From assembly GCA_030038435.1 (NCBI GenBank), contig JASHOY010000323.1:1-64000 (forward strand): a DNA stretch of 64,000 nucleotides, in the 5' to 3' direction. How positions within the stretch are numbered: position 1 is the stretch's first letter; each line of letters starts with the position of its first letter. Below the pieces are notes generated by a model that was not told where the DNA came from, did not search any database, and saw nothing but the letters and a program-made list of their open reading frames with translations. The stretch comes from Acidobacteriaceae bacterium. GTDB lineage: Bacteria > Acidobacteriota > Terriglobia > Terriglobales > Acidobacteriaceae. A program made the position numbers and the translations under genes. Shown piece by piece: positions 41,251 through 50,810 of the stretch.

Positions 41251-41733
41251 ATGCGCTTCACGAAGATCACAATTACTCTGCTGGGATTGGCGCTATGCAC
41301 CAGCCTTTCATTGGCGCAGGAACCCGGCCAGGACCAGCCGGACAGCGCTCCCGCCGCGCAAAGCGCGCCCCCGCCGCCGCAGCGCAGGCCGCCTGATCCG
41401 GCTCGCCAGGCGCGCCGGCTGGGCAGGCAACTGGGCTTGAGCGCAGATCAGGTGAGCCAGATTGAGCCGGTGCTCGCCAGTCGTCAGACGCGATTGGAAA
41501 ACGTACGCACGGACCCAACGCTGACGCCGCAACAGCGCAGAGCCTCGGTGCGTCGCATCATGCGCAGTTCCAATAGAAAGATTGAAGCCGTGATGACGGA
41601 CAGCCAGAAACAGCAATATCAGCAGATGCTGCAGCAACGCCGTCAGGCGCGCCGCCAGCGCATGGAACAACAGCAGGCGCCTCCGCAAGGTGCGCCCGAG
41701 CAGCAGCAAGCTCCACCACCGCAAGCACAGTAG
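41251..41733 (+). CDS. Secreted Gln/Arg-rich Spy-like periplasmic protein
   Basis: Signal peptide; LGLSADQVSQIEPVLASRQTRLENVRTDPTLTPQQRRASVRRIMRSSNRKIEAVMTDSQKQQYQQML. Confidence 0.7.
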   Translation: MRFTKITITLLGLALCTSLSLAQEPGQDQPDSAPAAQSAPPPPQRRPPDPARQARRLGRQLGLSADQVSQIEPVLASRQTRLENVRTDPTLTPQQRRASVRRIMRSSNRKIEAVMTDSQKQQYQQMLQQRRQARRQRMEQQQAPPQGAPEQQQAPPPQAQ

Positions 41734-41995
41734 CGCAACGGTTTTTCGGGCACAGATTCCGGCTCTATTTAGTAGAGAGTCAGTTTGAAATTGAGGTAGC
41801 CCAATTGAATTGAATGACGGAATGTACAGGTTGAAGCGGGAAGCTTTCAGGACTGATTTGACACTGGCCCACTACCTTGTGCCCCGATTATCTGACTGCT
41901 ATTTCATGCCAACTGTAAAATCAACCAAATCCGACTCTGCCCGCATGCGAAAAATGCAAGCTGCACGCCAAAGAGATTGAGCAAAGGAAACTGTC

Positions 41996-43174
41996 ATGAC
42001 CAAACTGTTGACATTCCGCACCTTCCTTTTCGCGCTTCTGATTTGCGCGCTTCCCGCCAGCGCATTCGCAGGCGTATTCATCTCGGTGGGCTTTGCGCCG
42101 CCGGTGCTGCCCGTTTACGCACAGCCGCCCTGCCCGGCCGAGGGTTATCTGTGGACGCCGGGCTACTGGGGCTATGGCGCCGCCGGATACTATTGGGTGC
42201 CGGGCGTGTGGGTGCGTCCGCCGCGTGTGGGCCTGCTGTGGACGCCGGGCTACTGGGGCTTTGGCGGCGGAGTGTACGCCTGGCATCCCGGCTATTGGGG
42301 TCCGCACGTGGGCTTTTACGGCGGTGTGAATTACGGCTTCGGCTACACGGGCGTAGGCTTTGTGGGCGGATTCTGGGGAGGCGGATTTTTCCACTACAAC
42401 ACTGCGGTGTTCAACGTGAACCGGACCTACGTTCACAACACGTACATTGACCGCACCGTCATCCACAACACCTATGTGAATCATGCCAGCTTCAACGGAC
42501 CCGGCGGAATTATGGCGCGGCCCACGGCGCAGGAGCGGATGGCGATGAACGAGCAGCACTTTGGCAGCACACCGAATCAAATGGCCCATGCCCAGGCGGC
42601 CAGCAGGGACCGCAGCCAGTTTGCCTCGTTCAATCATGGACGGCCGGGCGTCACGGCGATGAACAGCGTCAACGGCCGGCGCTTCGATCAGCAGGGCCGC
42701 ATCGCCAACGGCGTGAGTTCGGGACAACTGACGGCGCACGAAACCAGGAATCTGGAAGGCCGCGAGGCGAATCTGAACCGGACGATTTCCAACGACCGGA
42801 GAGCCAACGGCGGCTATCTCACCGGCCAGGAGCGGCAGCAGGTCAACCAGCGGCAGAATAACATCAGCCGGTCGATTTATAACGACAGGCACAACGGCGC
42901 GACCGATCGCTACGGCAACAACGAAGTGGGAGATCGTCGCTATAACCAGCAGCAGAGGATTGCCAACGGCATCCGCAGCGGGCAGATGAACGCCGGAGAA
43001 GCAGCGCGGGCCGAGAACCGGCAGCAAAACATCAACCGCCAGATCGGCGCCGACCGCCGTGCTAACGGCGGCAGGCTCACCGGCCAGGAACGGCGCAATA
43101 TCAATCGCCGGCAGAACAATGCCAGCCGGCAAATCTACAGGGAGAATCACAACGACAGACGGGCGCCGCGATAG
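41996..43174 (+). CDS. YXWGXW-repeat protein with C-terminal tandem N/R/Q-rich repeats
   Basis: YLWTPGYWGYGAAGYYWVPGVWVRPP...LLWTPGYWGFGGGVYAWHPGYWGPHVGFYGGVNYGFGYTG; then about 70-aa repeats around NGGxLTGQERxxxNxRQNNxSRxIYxDxHN. Confidence 0.8.
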   Translation: MTKLLTFRTFLFALLICALPASAFAGVFISVGFAPPVLPVYAQPPCPAEGYLWTPGYWGYGAAGYYWVPGVWVRPPRVGLLWTPGYWGFGGGVYAWHPGYWGPHVGFYGGVNYGFGYTGVGFVGGFWGGGFFHYNTAVFNVNRTYVHNTYIDRTVIHNTYVNHASFNGPGGIMARPTAQERMAMNEQHFGSTPNQMAHAQAASRDRSQFASFNHGRPGVTAMNSVNGRRFDQQGRIANGVSSGQLTAHETRNLEGREANLNRTISNDRRANGGYLTGQERQQVNQRQNNISRSIYNDRHNGATDRYGNNEVGDRRYNQQQRIANGIRSGQMNAGEAARAENRQQNINRQIGADRRANGGRLTGQERRNINRRQNNASRQIYRENHNDRRAPR

Positions 43175-43197
43175 GGGCGACGCGCATGGGAAAGCGG

Positions 43198-43226
43198 TAA
43201 CCGCGGGCCGAGCGCTCGCGGTTTTC
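43198..43226 (+). terminator. Putative intrinsic terminator downstream of the YXWGXW gene
   Basis: aaCCGCGggccgagcgctCGCGGtttt; 5-bp GC stem plus T run. Confidence 0.45.
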
Positions 43227-43517
43227 GTTTGAAGAGGATGATGCGATCTCCGCGTAGCCGAACCTGCGGGCCTTACGCCGTCGCGAGCGCTCGTATCGGG
43301 GTGAAATTGCATTTGGCCATCCAGCGAAAGTAGTATGTGCCCGCGTCATGGCCTGCGCTACAAATGGCTGATAGGTTGGACCAAGTCGTTTGTGTCAAGG
43401 TAGATCTTGTAAGGAGCAACGAAGCTGTGGAGGAGGATGGTAAGAAATGGAAATCTCCAACCAGGCGGAGGGAGCGTGGACAGCTCGACGGCTAAGTAGC
43501 GTCGCGGAATTTGGCCT

Positions 43518-43757
43518 TTGGGTGGCCTTTGGGTGGGATTTGTTGTATGGCTCCTCATTCTGCTGAACGCGATTCGCATCGGTCCCAGCACTGTCGCTAA
43601 AGGGGTTCCGCTCTCGATCTATATTGCTGCCGTCCTTGTAGATCTGATGATGGTTGCTGGCACATTTGGTTTTCTTCGTAGAGCTATCAGGGAACGGCGA
43701 ACCATGAAAGAAGCCGAAAAAGGGACCTCTGCAGGAGGCTTCGGCGGACGAGATTGA
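43518..43757 (+). CDS. Small membrane protein, hypothetical
   Basis: 79-aa ORF with two hydrophobic segments and basic C-terminus. Confidence 0.35.
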   Translation: MGGLWVGFVVWLLILLNAIRIGPSTVAKGVPLSIYIAAVLVDLMMVAGTFGFLRRAIRERRTMKEAEKGTSAGGFGGRD

Positions 43758-43840
43758 AATCGACGCGGGCGGCGAGATTCAAAGGACACAGAACAATGAC
43801 CGCAGATTTGTTTAGCCAGTTCTCGTGAGGGAAGTTTGCC

Positions 43841-44179
43841 TTGGAGGCGGGTTTTTACACTCTTTGTCCCTTCCTGGCTGACGCCCGGTACGCGAAGATA
43901 AATAGCACACTATTGCTCGTCGCAAAGCTGAAGTCGGCGCCGAAGTTGAGCATCGGCATTCATGCCGGATTTGTTGCCCTGCTCTTCGCGGTCTTGAGAG
44001 GGTCAGAGCAGGTATATCCCTCTTTCCCTGGTTGGCTCAGAGAACTGAGCCCCAAAGGGTTCTCTGTTTTCGATGTGGCCCTGTTCATGGTCGTCGTTGT
44101 CATGCTGACTGTTGAGCGAAAGTGGATACTCAAGCTTAAGCCGCCGGAAGTCACGGCTCCGGGCGGATCACCAATATAG
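43841..44179 (+). CDS. Small membrane protein, hypothetical
   Basis: 112-aa ORF with two hydrophobic segments (FVALLFAVL; FDVALFMVVVVML). Confidence 0.35.
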   Translation: MEAGFYTLCPFLADARYAKINSTLLLVAKLKSAPKLSIGIHAGFVALLFAVLRGSEQVYPSFPGWLRELSPKGFSVFDVALFMVVVVMLTVERKWILKLKPPEVTAPGGSPI

Positions 44180-44316
44180 CGAATATTGCGTTATTTTGGG
44201 CATGTAAGGCGCAACGAGTAAAAAGCAATCGCGAATCCCTCACGGCGTTCAGGATGACCGGCGCTTCCGCGGTTTGATAACTCTCTATTCTCTCTCGACT
44301 CAGGCTCAGGCCGGAT

Positions 44317-45318
44317 CTACAGCTCCAGCACGTTGTCTTCAATCGCCAGGCGCACGTTGCCGTCAGATTTGGCTAGGCGGCGCACGGCTTCAGGCTTGTC
44401 TACCCTGGCCTTGAGCATCACCAGCGCCACGGGCACGCTCCGGCCGGCGCTCTTGATAGTATCCACGGCCTTGGCGCGGTCAATATCGCAGGCGCTCATC
44501 AGCACGCGGATGCCGCGCTCCACGAGCTTGGAATTCTGCATGTGCACGTTGACCATCAGGTTCTCGTACACGTAGCCGAGCCGGGTGAGTGCCCCGGTGG
44601 TGATCATGTTGAGGATCATCTTCTGGGCGCTGCCGGCCTTCATGCGCGTGGAGCCGGAGATGACCTCGGGGCCGACCTCGGCCACAATGGTGATTTCGGC
44701 GGCTTCCGCAATGGGCGCACCTAAATTGCAGGTGACCGCAGCAGTATGCGCACCCCGCGAGCGGGCATAGGCGACGGCCGCGACCACATAGGGTGTGCGC
44801 CCGGAAGCGGAGACGCCAATAATGATATCTTTGCGCGTGGGCCGGCGGCGGGCAATGTCGCGCTGACCCAGATCTTCGGAGTCCTCATTGACCTCGACCG
44901 CAGAAGCCAGGGCCTTGGGCCCTCCCGCCATGATGTACTGGATTTGCGCCGGCGCGGTGGAGTAAGTGGGCGGGCACTCGGAGGCATCGAGTGCGGCGAT
45001 GCGCCCGCTCGACCCCGCGCCTACATAAATCAGTCGGCCGCCATCGCGAAGACATCGGGCCACCTGATCGATGACCGCGGCGATTTCGGGAATCGCTTTT
45101 TTGACCGCCCCGGCAATCTTGGCATCTTCATGGTTGATGATGCGGGCGATTTCGAGTGCGGATTTGGTGTCGAAGCCTTGTGAAGCCTCATTCGGGCTTT
45201 CTGTGATGAGATGTTCAAGCAGTGATGCCTGATCTTTCCCGGCTCCGTTTCTTTGAATGCTTTCTGCACTGGGTATCATCGTGCCGGTTGCCATTGCGTT
45301 TGGTCCCCAATTTTTCAT
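44317..45318 (-). CDS. murQ: N-acetylmuramic acid 6-phosphate etherase
   Basis: YVGAGSSGRIAALDASECPPTY, GVSASGRTPYVVAAVAYARSRGAHTAAVTCN, GSTRMKAGSAQKMILNMITTGALTRLGYVYENLMVNV. Confidence 0.96.
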   Translation of the reverse strand: MKNWGPNAMATGTMIPSAESIQRNGAGKDQASLLEHLITESPNEASQGFDTKSALEIARIINHEDAKIAGAVKKAIPEIAAVIDQVARCLRDGGRLIYVGAGSSGRIAALDASECPPTYSTAPAQIQYIMAGGPKALASAVEVNEDSEDLGQRDIARRRPTRKDIIIGVSASGRTPYVVAAVAYARSRGAHTAAVTCNLGAPIAEAAEITIVAEVGPEVISGSTRMKAGSAQKMILNMITTGALTRLGYVYENLMVNVHMQNSKLVERGIRVLMSACDIDRAKAVDTIKSAGRSVPVALVMLKARVDKPEAVRRLAKSDGNVRLAIEDNVLEL

Positions 45319-45409
45319 TGTAGCCGCATTCCCGGCAATTGCAGCCTTAAATCTGCAAGAGGGATATCGCCGGAGGCCACTGTTTGATCAACTCCCGGAG
45401 GCGTAACCG

Positions 45410-46543
45410 TTAAAGGGACTCACGCACGGCGTTGTGAAATGCGGGCCTGACTTCGCGAATCACCTGGCACTTTCGATCGGGCCAGGTACGATTGGTCAGC
45501 AGGACTACGGCCAATTTCGCTTCGAGATCGATCCACAGCGAGCATCCGCTGTAGCCCAGGTGGCCGATGGAGTGCGGGGAGAAGTGGCTTCCTGAAGAGG
45601 AATCGTGCGAAGGCGTGTCCCAGCCCAGCGCGCGCGAGCTGCCTTCCGGTTCCTGCCGTCGCGCAAATTGCTCGATGATTTCAGGCGGGAAGACAGGGAT
45701 GGCGTCCTGCGCGGAGGGCGCGGCGCTCATTCCACTATTCAGAATGGCGCTGGAGAAGCGCAGCAGATCGGGGACGTTGGAAAAGAGTCCGGCGTGGCCG
45801 GCCACCCCTTTCAGAATATAAGCGTTTTCATCCTGCACTTCGCCCTGAATGCGGCGCTCGCGAAAAGTCAGGTCTTCTTCTGTTGGCGGAATGAAGGGCC
45901 ATGCCGCGCGGTGCGGGCGGAAGCCGGTGGAGTGGAGACTGAGGGGATGCAGAACTTCGCGGCGCACCAGATGCGCCAGCCTCTGGCGCGTCAACACTTC
46001 GAGAGCTTTGCCCAGCAGAATGAAGCCGGGGTCGGAGTATACGGCGCGCGCGCCGGGTGCGCCTTCGAGGGGCAATTCCAGGCAGGCGCGGAGCAGGGCA
46101 GCGGGCGTTGTTGCGGTGCGGAAAAACTCGACGTAACCGGGCAGCCCCGAGCTGTGCGCGAGCAGGTGCCGCAAGCGGACGTGGCGGCGGCGCTCGGCGG
46201 GATCGCGGCCGAGAATGAAGGCCGGCAGCAACTCGCCGAGGGGTGTATCGGGGTCGAAGCGTCCGCGCTGGCAAAGGCGCATGGCTACTGCCGTGGTAGC
46301 CACTACCTTGGTGACGCTGGCCAGGTCGTAGATGGTGTGATGGGCAACGGCCGGTGAGTCATCCTCATAAGTGAACCGGCCCAGCGCATCGAGCAGCACG
46401 GTTTGGCCGGCGGCGAGAACACCGAATGCGCAGCCCGGAAAGGCATGCGCGGCGATGGCCTCTTCGAGCACGCGGTACGCGGCGGAAAAGCGGTCGCGCT
46501 GCCGGACTGGTTCCAATGAATTGGCGTGGGCCGCGGAAGACAT
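45410..46543 (-). CDS. Beta-lactamase-family serine hydrolase (class C/PBP4B-like)
   Basis: YDLASVTKVVATTAVAMRL (SxxK), VYSDPGFILLGKALE, GHLGYSGCSLWID. Confidence 0.87.
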   Translation of the reverse strand: MSSAAHANSLEPVRQRDRFSAAYRVLEEAIAAHAFPGCAFGVLAAGQTVLLDALGRFTYEDDSPAVAHHTIYDLASVTKVVATTAVAMRLCQRGRFDPDTPLGELLPAFILGRDPAERRRHVRLRHLLAHSSGLPGYVEFFRTATTPAALLRACLELPLEGAPGARAVYSDPGFILLGKALEVLTRQRLAHLVRREVLHPLSLHSTGFRPHRAAWPFIPPTEEDLTFRERRIQGEVQDENAYILKGVAGHAGLFSNVPDLLRFSSAILNSGMSAAPSAQDAIPVFPPEIIEQFARRQEPEGSSRALGWDTPSHDSSSGSHFSPHSIGHLGYSGCSLWIDLEAKLAVVLLTNRTWPDRKCQVIREVRPAFHNAVRESL

Positions 46544-46804
46544 CTCTACATTGCATCCTATAGCGGTTCTGCGGCGGGCGCATGGTAAGGCGCCAGTACA
46601 AATCTGGATGAATCAACAGGATTACCGCGCTGAATTTCGCGGGAAAGAGCGCCTGGTCAGGGGAGAGCCGAGTTAAATCGTCCGGTGCTGCGCTGCGCGC
46701 GCGGATGTCCTTGCGCCGGGACGAATTTCCGCCTGCAGGCGCGCGTTCAACGCTATCCTGTTCTCGAGCAACTCGTCTATTCCGGTGAGGAGCCTAGAGA
46801 GTTT

Positions 46805-47746
46805 ATGCGACTGTTGCACCTGTTTTCGGTTACGGCTGCGGCCGCGGGCCTGGTGGGCAGCGTTCCCGTTTGCACCGTCGCGCAAACGCCGTATCCGGGC
46901 AGCGGATCGGCACCCGCATCGGTAAACTCGGCGCCGGCCCCGCCTGCGCGTGCCGCCTCTACTGCGGCCGCGCCGTCGACCGCACAGCCCGCTCCCGCGA
47001 CCGCACCAGGACCTGTCCTGGCGGCGACTCCCGCGCCCAAAACCTTCACAGTTCCCGCGGGCACCAAGGTGCTGCTCGAGTTGCGCAGCGCCGTGGATAC
47101 GCGAAGCGCCAAGCCCGGTGACGGTGTCTATCTCGCATCGACATTTCCGGTGGTGGTTGGCAGCCGCGTGTTGATTCCAGTGGGCGTTTACGTGCAGGGC
47201 GTGGTGGATCGCGTACAGCGCTCCGGTCGCATCCGAGGCAAGGCACAGCTCGACATGCACTTCACATCGATGATCTTTCCCAACGGCACGGTGGTTGAGA
47301 TTCCGGGCATGGTAGACGATCTGCCCGGAGCCAAGGACCAGTCGGTAGAGAAAGATGGCGAGGGAACCATTGCGCAGCACCCCAACAAGGGTCGCAACGC
47401 GGGCACAGTTGCCGAGATCGGCATGCCGTCTGGCGCCGCGGTGGGCGCAATTTCCGGCGCCAGCAGCGGCCATCCGCTCGCCGGGTCGTTGATTGGACTG
47501 GGCGCCGGCGCGGCCGCGGCGGGCATCGTTTCGCTTTTTACGCGCGGCGCCGACGTCGATATTCCCCGGGGAACACAGGTGGAGATGGTTTTGCAGCGGC
47601 CGCTGATTCTGGAGCAGGATAATCTGGCAGGGGTGGGCGCTCCCGGCGCGGCAACCTCGTATGTTCCCGCTCCCAGCCAGCCCAAGCCCATGGCCAAGCC
47701 GCGCAGGCACATTCTCTGTCCGATTGGCGGTTTGGGATGCCCGTGA
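46805..47746 (+). CDS. Secreted hypothetical protein (TrbI/VirB10-like beta domain plus Gly-rich segment)
   Basis: Signal peptide, Pro/Ala-rich linker, FTVPAGTKVLLELRSAVDTRSAKPGDGVYLASTFPVVVGSRVLIPVGVYVQGVVDRV. Confidence 0.7.
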   Translation: MRLLHLFSVTAAAAGLVGSVPVCTVAQTPYPGSGSAPASVNSAPAPPARAASTAAAPSTAQPAPATAPGPVLAATPAPKTFTVPAGTKVLLELRSAVDTRSAKPGDGVYLASTFPVVVGSRVLIPVGVYVQGVVDRVQRSGRIRGKAQLDMHFTSMIFPNGTVVEIPGMVDDLPGAKDQSVEKDGEGTIAQHPNKGRNAGTVAEIGMPSGAAVGAISGASSGHPLAGSLIGLGAGAAAAGIVSLFTRGADVDIPRGTQVEMVLQRPLILEQDNLAGVGAPGAATSYVPAPSQPKPMAKPRRHILCPIGGLGCP

Positions 47747-47788
47747 AGTGAAAACGGAAAAATGCGAGTAAGCTAAAAACGTAGGTCC

Positions 47789-48403
47789 ATGGATTTGAAT
47801 TCTCAGGAACCCCGGGCTTCTATCAGCCACGAAAGCCCGCAGGCCGATTGCCGAATTGCCGTTGCCGTCCCACTCGCCGCACCAAAATCGAGGGACCATG
47901 CCGCCTTCCTTTGGGTGCGTGATGTTGCCATCTCTACCATTGCCTCGGTGCTGATCATTTTGTTTCTGTACCAGCCGGTGCGGGTTGAGGGCACCAGCAT
48001 GATGCCGCGCCTGGAAAATCACGACCGGCTGTTCATCAACAAATTTGTTTACCACTTCGAAGCCATCAATCGTGGCGATGTGGTGGTCTTTCATTATCCG
48101 CTGGATCCGGCCAAGAGCTACATTAAACGCGTGATCGGATTGCCCGGTGACCGCATCCAGATTATTCACGGACGGGTGTGGCTCAACGGCAAACTGCTGC
48201 ACGAGCCTTACGTCCCGGCCAAATATCGCGACAACGATTCGATGGCCGCGATGACCGTGCCTAAGAACTGCTATTTTGTGATGGGCGATCACCGGTCCAT
48301 TTCCTCCGACAGCCGCGCCTTCGGGCCGGTGGAGCGATCGCTGATTTACGGCAAGGCCGAGTTTATCTACTGGCCGGCGAAGGATGCCGGAGTGGTGCAT
48401 TAA
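47789..48403 (+). CDS. lepB: Signal peptidase I (second paralogue)
   Basis: VRVEGTSMMPRLENHDRLFINKF, SYIKRVIGLPGDRIQII, YFVMGDHRSISSDSRAFGPV. Confidence 0.93.
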   Translation: MDLNSQEPRASISHESPQADCRIAVAVPLAAPKSRDHAAFLWVRDVAISTIASVLIILFLYQPVRVEGTSMMPRLENHDRLFINKFVYHFEAINRGDVVVFHYPLDPAKSYIKRVIGLPGDRIQIIHGRVWLNGKLLHEPYVPAKYRDNDSMAAMTVPKNCYFVMGDHRSISSDSRAFGPVERSLIYGKAEFIYWPAKDAGVVH

Positions 48404-48476
48404 TCGCGAAACAGGTGCCGGGAAATCCACCGCCAAAACCTGCTAAAATCTATTGAATCCACTCCTCGGAGCGGCA

Positions 48477-49616
48477 ATGCAGGCAATTCTTGCGCTCGAA
48501 GACGGGCGCACCTTCCGCGGCCAAGGCTATGGCGCCCCTGGCGATTGTCAGGGAGAGGTTGTTTTCAATACTTCCCTTACCGGGTACCAGGAGATCGCCA
48601 CCGATCCCTCCTACGCCGGGCAGATTGTCGTTCTTACCAATCCGCAGATTGGCAATTACGGCACCAATCAGGCAGACAACGAGTCGGCGAGGCCTTTTAT
48701 TGAGGGGCTGGTCGTGCGCGAGTTCTCCGCCATCAGCTCAAACTGGCGATCGGAGCAGGTCACCGACGAGTACATGGAGCGCTACGAGGTTCCGGTGTTG
48801 GCGGAGATCGACACCCGAGCGCTGGTGCGCCACCTTCGCGATAGAGGCGTGATGCGCGGGGTGATTTCGACCAAGGTCGATAATGCCGATGCGCTGGTGG
48901 AGCGCGCGCGGAGCATTCGCAAGATGGACGGGACCGATTTGGCGCGAGTGGTTTCGACGAAGTCTGTCTATCACTTTGACTCCGACGACAGCCGCAACCA
49001 GTCCGGCGACCCTCTATTGCCGGTTCAGAAATTGGAAACGCGGGCGCGCCTTCATGTGGTGGCTTATGATTTCGGCATCAAGCACAACATCCTGCGCATG
49101 TTAACGCGCGACGGGTGCAGGGTGACGGTGGTGCCTGCTGAGACTTCGGCCGAAGATGCGCTGGCGCTTAAGCCGGACGGCGTCTTCCTGTCGAACGGGC
49201 CGGGCGATCCCGAGCCGGTGGACTACGCGGTCGAGGCGATCCGCAAGATGATGGGGCGGGCGCCGGTTTTCGGCATCTGCTTAGGTCACCAGCTCTGCGG
49301 GCTGGCGCTGGGCGGCCGCACCTATAAGTTGAAATTCGGCCACCACGGCGGAAATCACCCGGTGCGCAACAATGCCACCGGCAAGGTGGAAATCACCGCG
49401 CATAACCACAACTTTGCAGTCGATCCCGATTCGATCAACGCCAATGAGGTGGAACTGACGCACGTAGACCTGAACGACCAGACGCTGGAAGGCCTGCGCC
49501 ACAAGACGCTGCCGCTGTTCAGCGTACAATATCACCCCGAGGCCGCGCCCGGCCCGCACGATTCGCACTATCTCTTCCGCGACTTCCGCAGGATGATGGA
49601 GGAATGGAAGGGATGA
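48477..49616 (+). CDS. carA: Carbamoyl-phosphate synthase small subunit
   Basis: [65 protein letters not shown] motif [18 protein letters not shown]. Confidence 0.96.
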   Translation: MQAILALEDGRTFRGQGYGAPGDCQGEVVFNTSLTGYQEIATDPSYAGQIVVLTNPQIGNYGTNQADNESARPFIEGLVVREFSAISSNWRSEQVTDEYMERYEVPVLAEIDTRALVRHLRDRGVMRGVISTKVDNADALVERARSIRKMDGTDLARVVSTKSVYHFDSDDSRNQSGDPLLPVQKLETRARLHVVAYDFGIKHNILRMLTRDGCRVTVVPAETSAEDALALKPDGVFLSNGPGDPEPVDYAVEAIRKMMGRAPVFGICLGHQLCGLALGGRTYKLKFGHHGGNHPVRNNATGKVEITAHNHNFAVDPDSINANEVELTHVDLNDQTLEGLRHKTLPLFSVQYHPEAAPGPHDSHYLFRDFRRMMEEWKG

Positions 49617-49636
49617 AGCGTGTGCCCGGGAGCAGC

Positions 49637-50106
49637 ATGAGGACCACAACAGCGGGGCCGAGGCTCCGCTGTTTTTTGGAAGGGGGACTGCTGGCCGTTG
49701 CATTCGTGATCGGACCTCAGTTCGCAAATGCGCAACTTGTCGTGCCCAAGCCAGTCCGGGTCAGGCAGGTGGAAGGTTATGTCTGCGACAGATCTGGGAA
49801 GCCAATTTCAAATGCAGAAGTCACCCTTGCTCGCCAAGGGCCGCCTGTGTTCAAAACACGAACCGATGCCTCCGGACGATTTGCAATTAGTCGCGCTAGC
49901 GGACAATATTTGTTGAGAATCAGGAGCCCTGAACATTGGCCAGCAGCACAGGAAGTAATCGTCGGACATGGTTTCCCGGCGGTTTTCACGGAAACAGGCT
50001 TTATGTGATGCTCGAACCCGCTGGCTGCACGGATGCTTGTTCGGCGATTTACACAAGCGAGAAGCGATTTGACCGTAGTGTGCGCCTGAACATCGGACAG
50101 TATTGA
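49637..50106 (+). pseudogene. Carboxypeptidase-regulatory-like small secreted protein, C-terminus frameshifted
   Basis: The 49604-50008 ORF ends prematurely; the -1 frame continues as GGFHGNRLYVMLEPAGCTDACSAIYTSEKRFDRSVRLNIGQY* (stop 50104-50106), matching the C-terminus of the paralogue at 50807-51394. Confidence 0.65.
49648..49677 (+). terminator. Intrinsic terminator just 3' of carA
   Basis: aacagcgg-ggccgaggct-ccgctgtt-tttt: perfect 8-bp stem followed by a T run. Confidence 0.8.
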
Positions 50107-50183
50107 GGAACAGATTGAAACGATGTCGAGCGGAATTGAAATTCAGAGAAGTCGCATCGAGAACGCGGCTGCTGTTTTGAAAG

Positions 50184-50237
50184 GGCACGACTTCAGTCGT
50201 GCCGAAAACTGAATGGATGAGTCGCGGCTTTAGCCGC
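50184..50237 (+). repeat. REP-like palindromic unit, upstream copy
   Basis: GGCACGAC-ttca-GTCGTGCC, 20-nt spacer, GCGGC-ttta-GCCGC; 54 bp. Confidence 0.75.
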
Positions 50238-50249
50238 TGAGGGCAGGTT

Positions 50250-50810
50250 TTGAAGCCGACACGCGAGCTCGCAACGAATAACGCGCAGACGTATTTCGTT
50301 ACCTCAGACACATGGGAACGGCGCGAACTGTTCCGTTCTGAGGGATGGACGCGGCTTTTTTTCGAAACGCTCCTCTCGCATCGTGGCAAAGCTTTTCTCC
50401 TTCACGAATTCGTGCTGATGCCGGAGCATTTTCATCTGCTTATAACTCCAGCGATCACCCTTGAGCGTTCCGTCCAGCTCATCAAGGGCGGATTCTCATA
50501 TCGCGTGAAAAGGGAACTCGGGTCAGCAGCGGAAGTTTGGCAGCGGGGCTTTTCAGATCAACGGATTCGAGATGCTGAAGACTATGCGATCCATGTCAGA
50601 TACATTCCCTTCAATCCGGTTAAGAAGCATTTGTGTGAGACGTCGATTGAATACAAGTATTCATCTGCGTTTCCGGGCTGGAAGCTCGATCCCGTCCCGC
50701 AGCGGATAAAGCCGCAGGAATGTGCGCATGCTTATGGCAGGGCTGAAGCCGTGCCTTTTCAAAGCGTCACATCGCAGCCTCGGATGCCTGGGCAAAAGGG
50801 GGTCTCATGA
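50250..50810 (+). mobile_element. REP-associated tyrosine transposase (RAYT, Y1_Tnp/IS200-like)
   Basis: FVLMPEHFHLLITP (HFH metal motif), KGGFSYRVKREL, YAIHVRYIPFNPVKKHLCE; flanked by inverted REP-like units. Confidence 0.88.
50702..50755 (-). repeat. REP-like palindromic unit, downstream copy in inverse orientation
   Basis: Reverse complement GGCACGGCTTCAGCCCTGCC-N20-GCGGCTTTATCCGC; aligns without gaps over 54 bp with the unit at 50184-50237; lies inside the RAYT 3' coding region. Confidence 0.72.

Noticed and set aside
41921-43312. 463-aa minus-strand ORF
   Set aside because: Antisense to the YXWGXW-repeat gene whose signal peptide and repeats are convincing.
45410-46543. Antibiotic-resistance beta-lactamase
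   Set aside because: Context next to murQ and the class C/PBP4B-like pattern favour a cell-wall role; no resistance-gene hallmarks.
46673-48436. 587-aa minus-strand ORF
   Set aside because: Antisense to the TrbI-like gene and second lepB, both with clear family motifs.
49980-49995. Programmed -1 frameshift slippery site
   Set aside because: Sequence gcG-GTT-TTC does not meet X_XXY_YYZ; a simple indel is more likely, so only the frameshift itself is reported.
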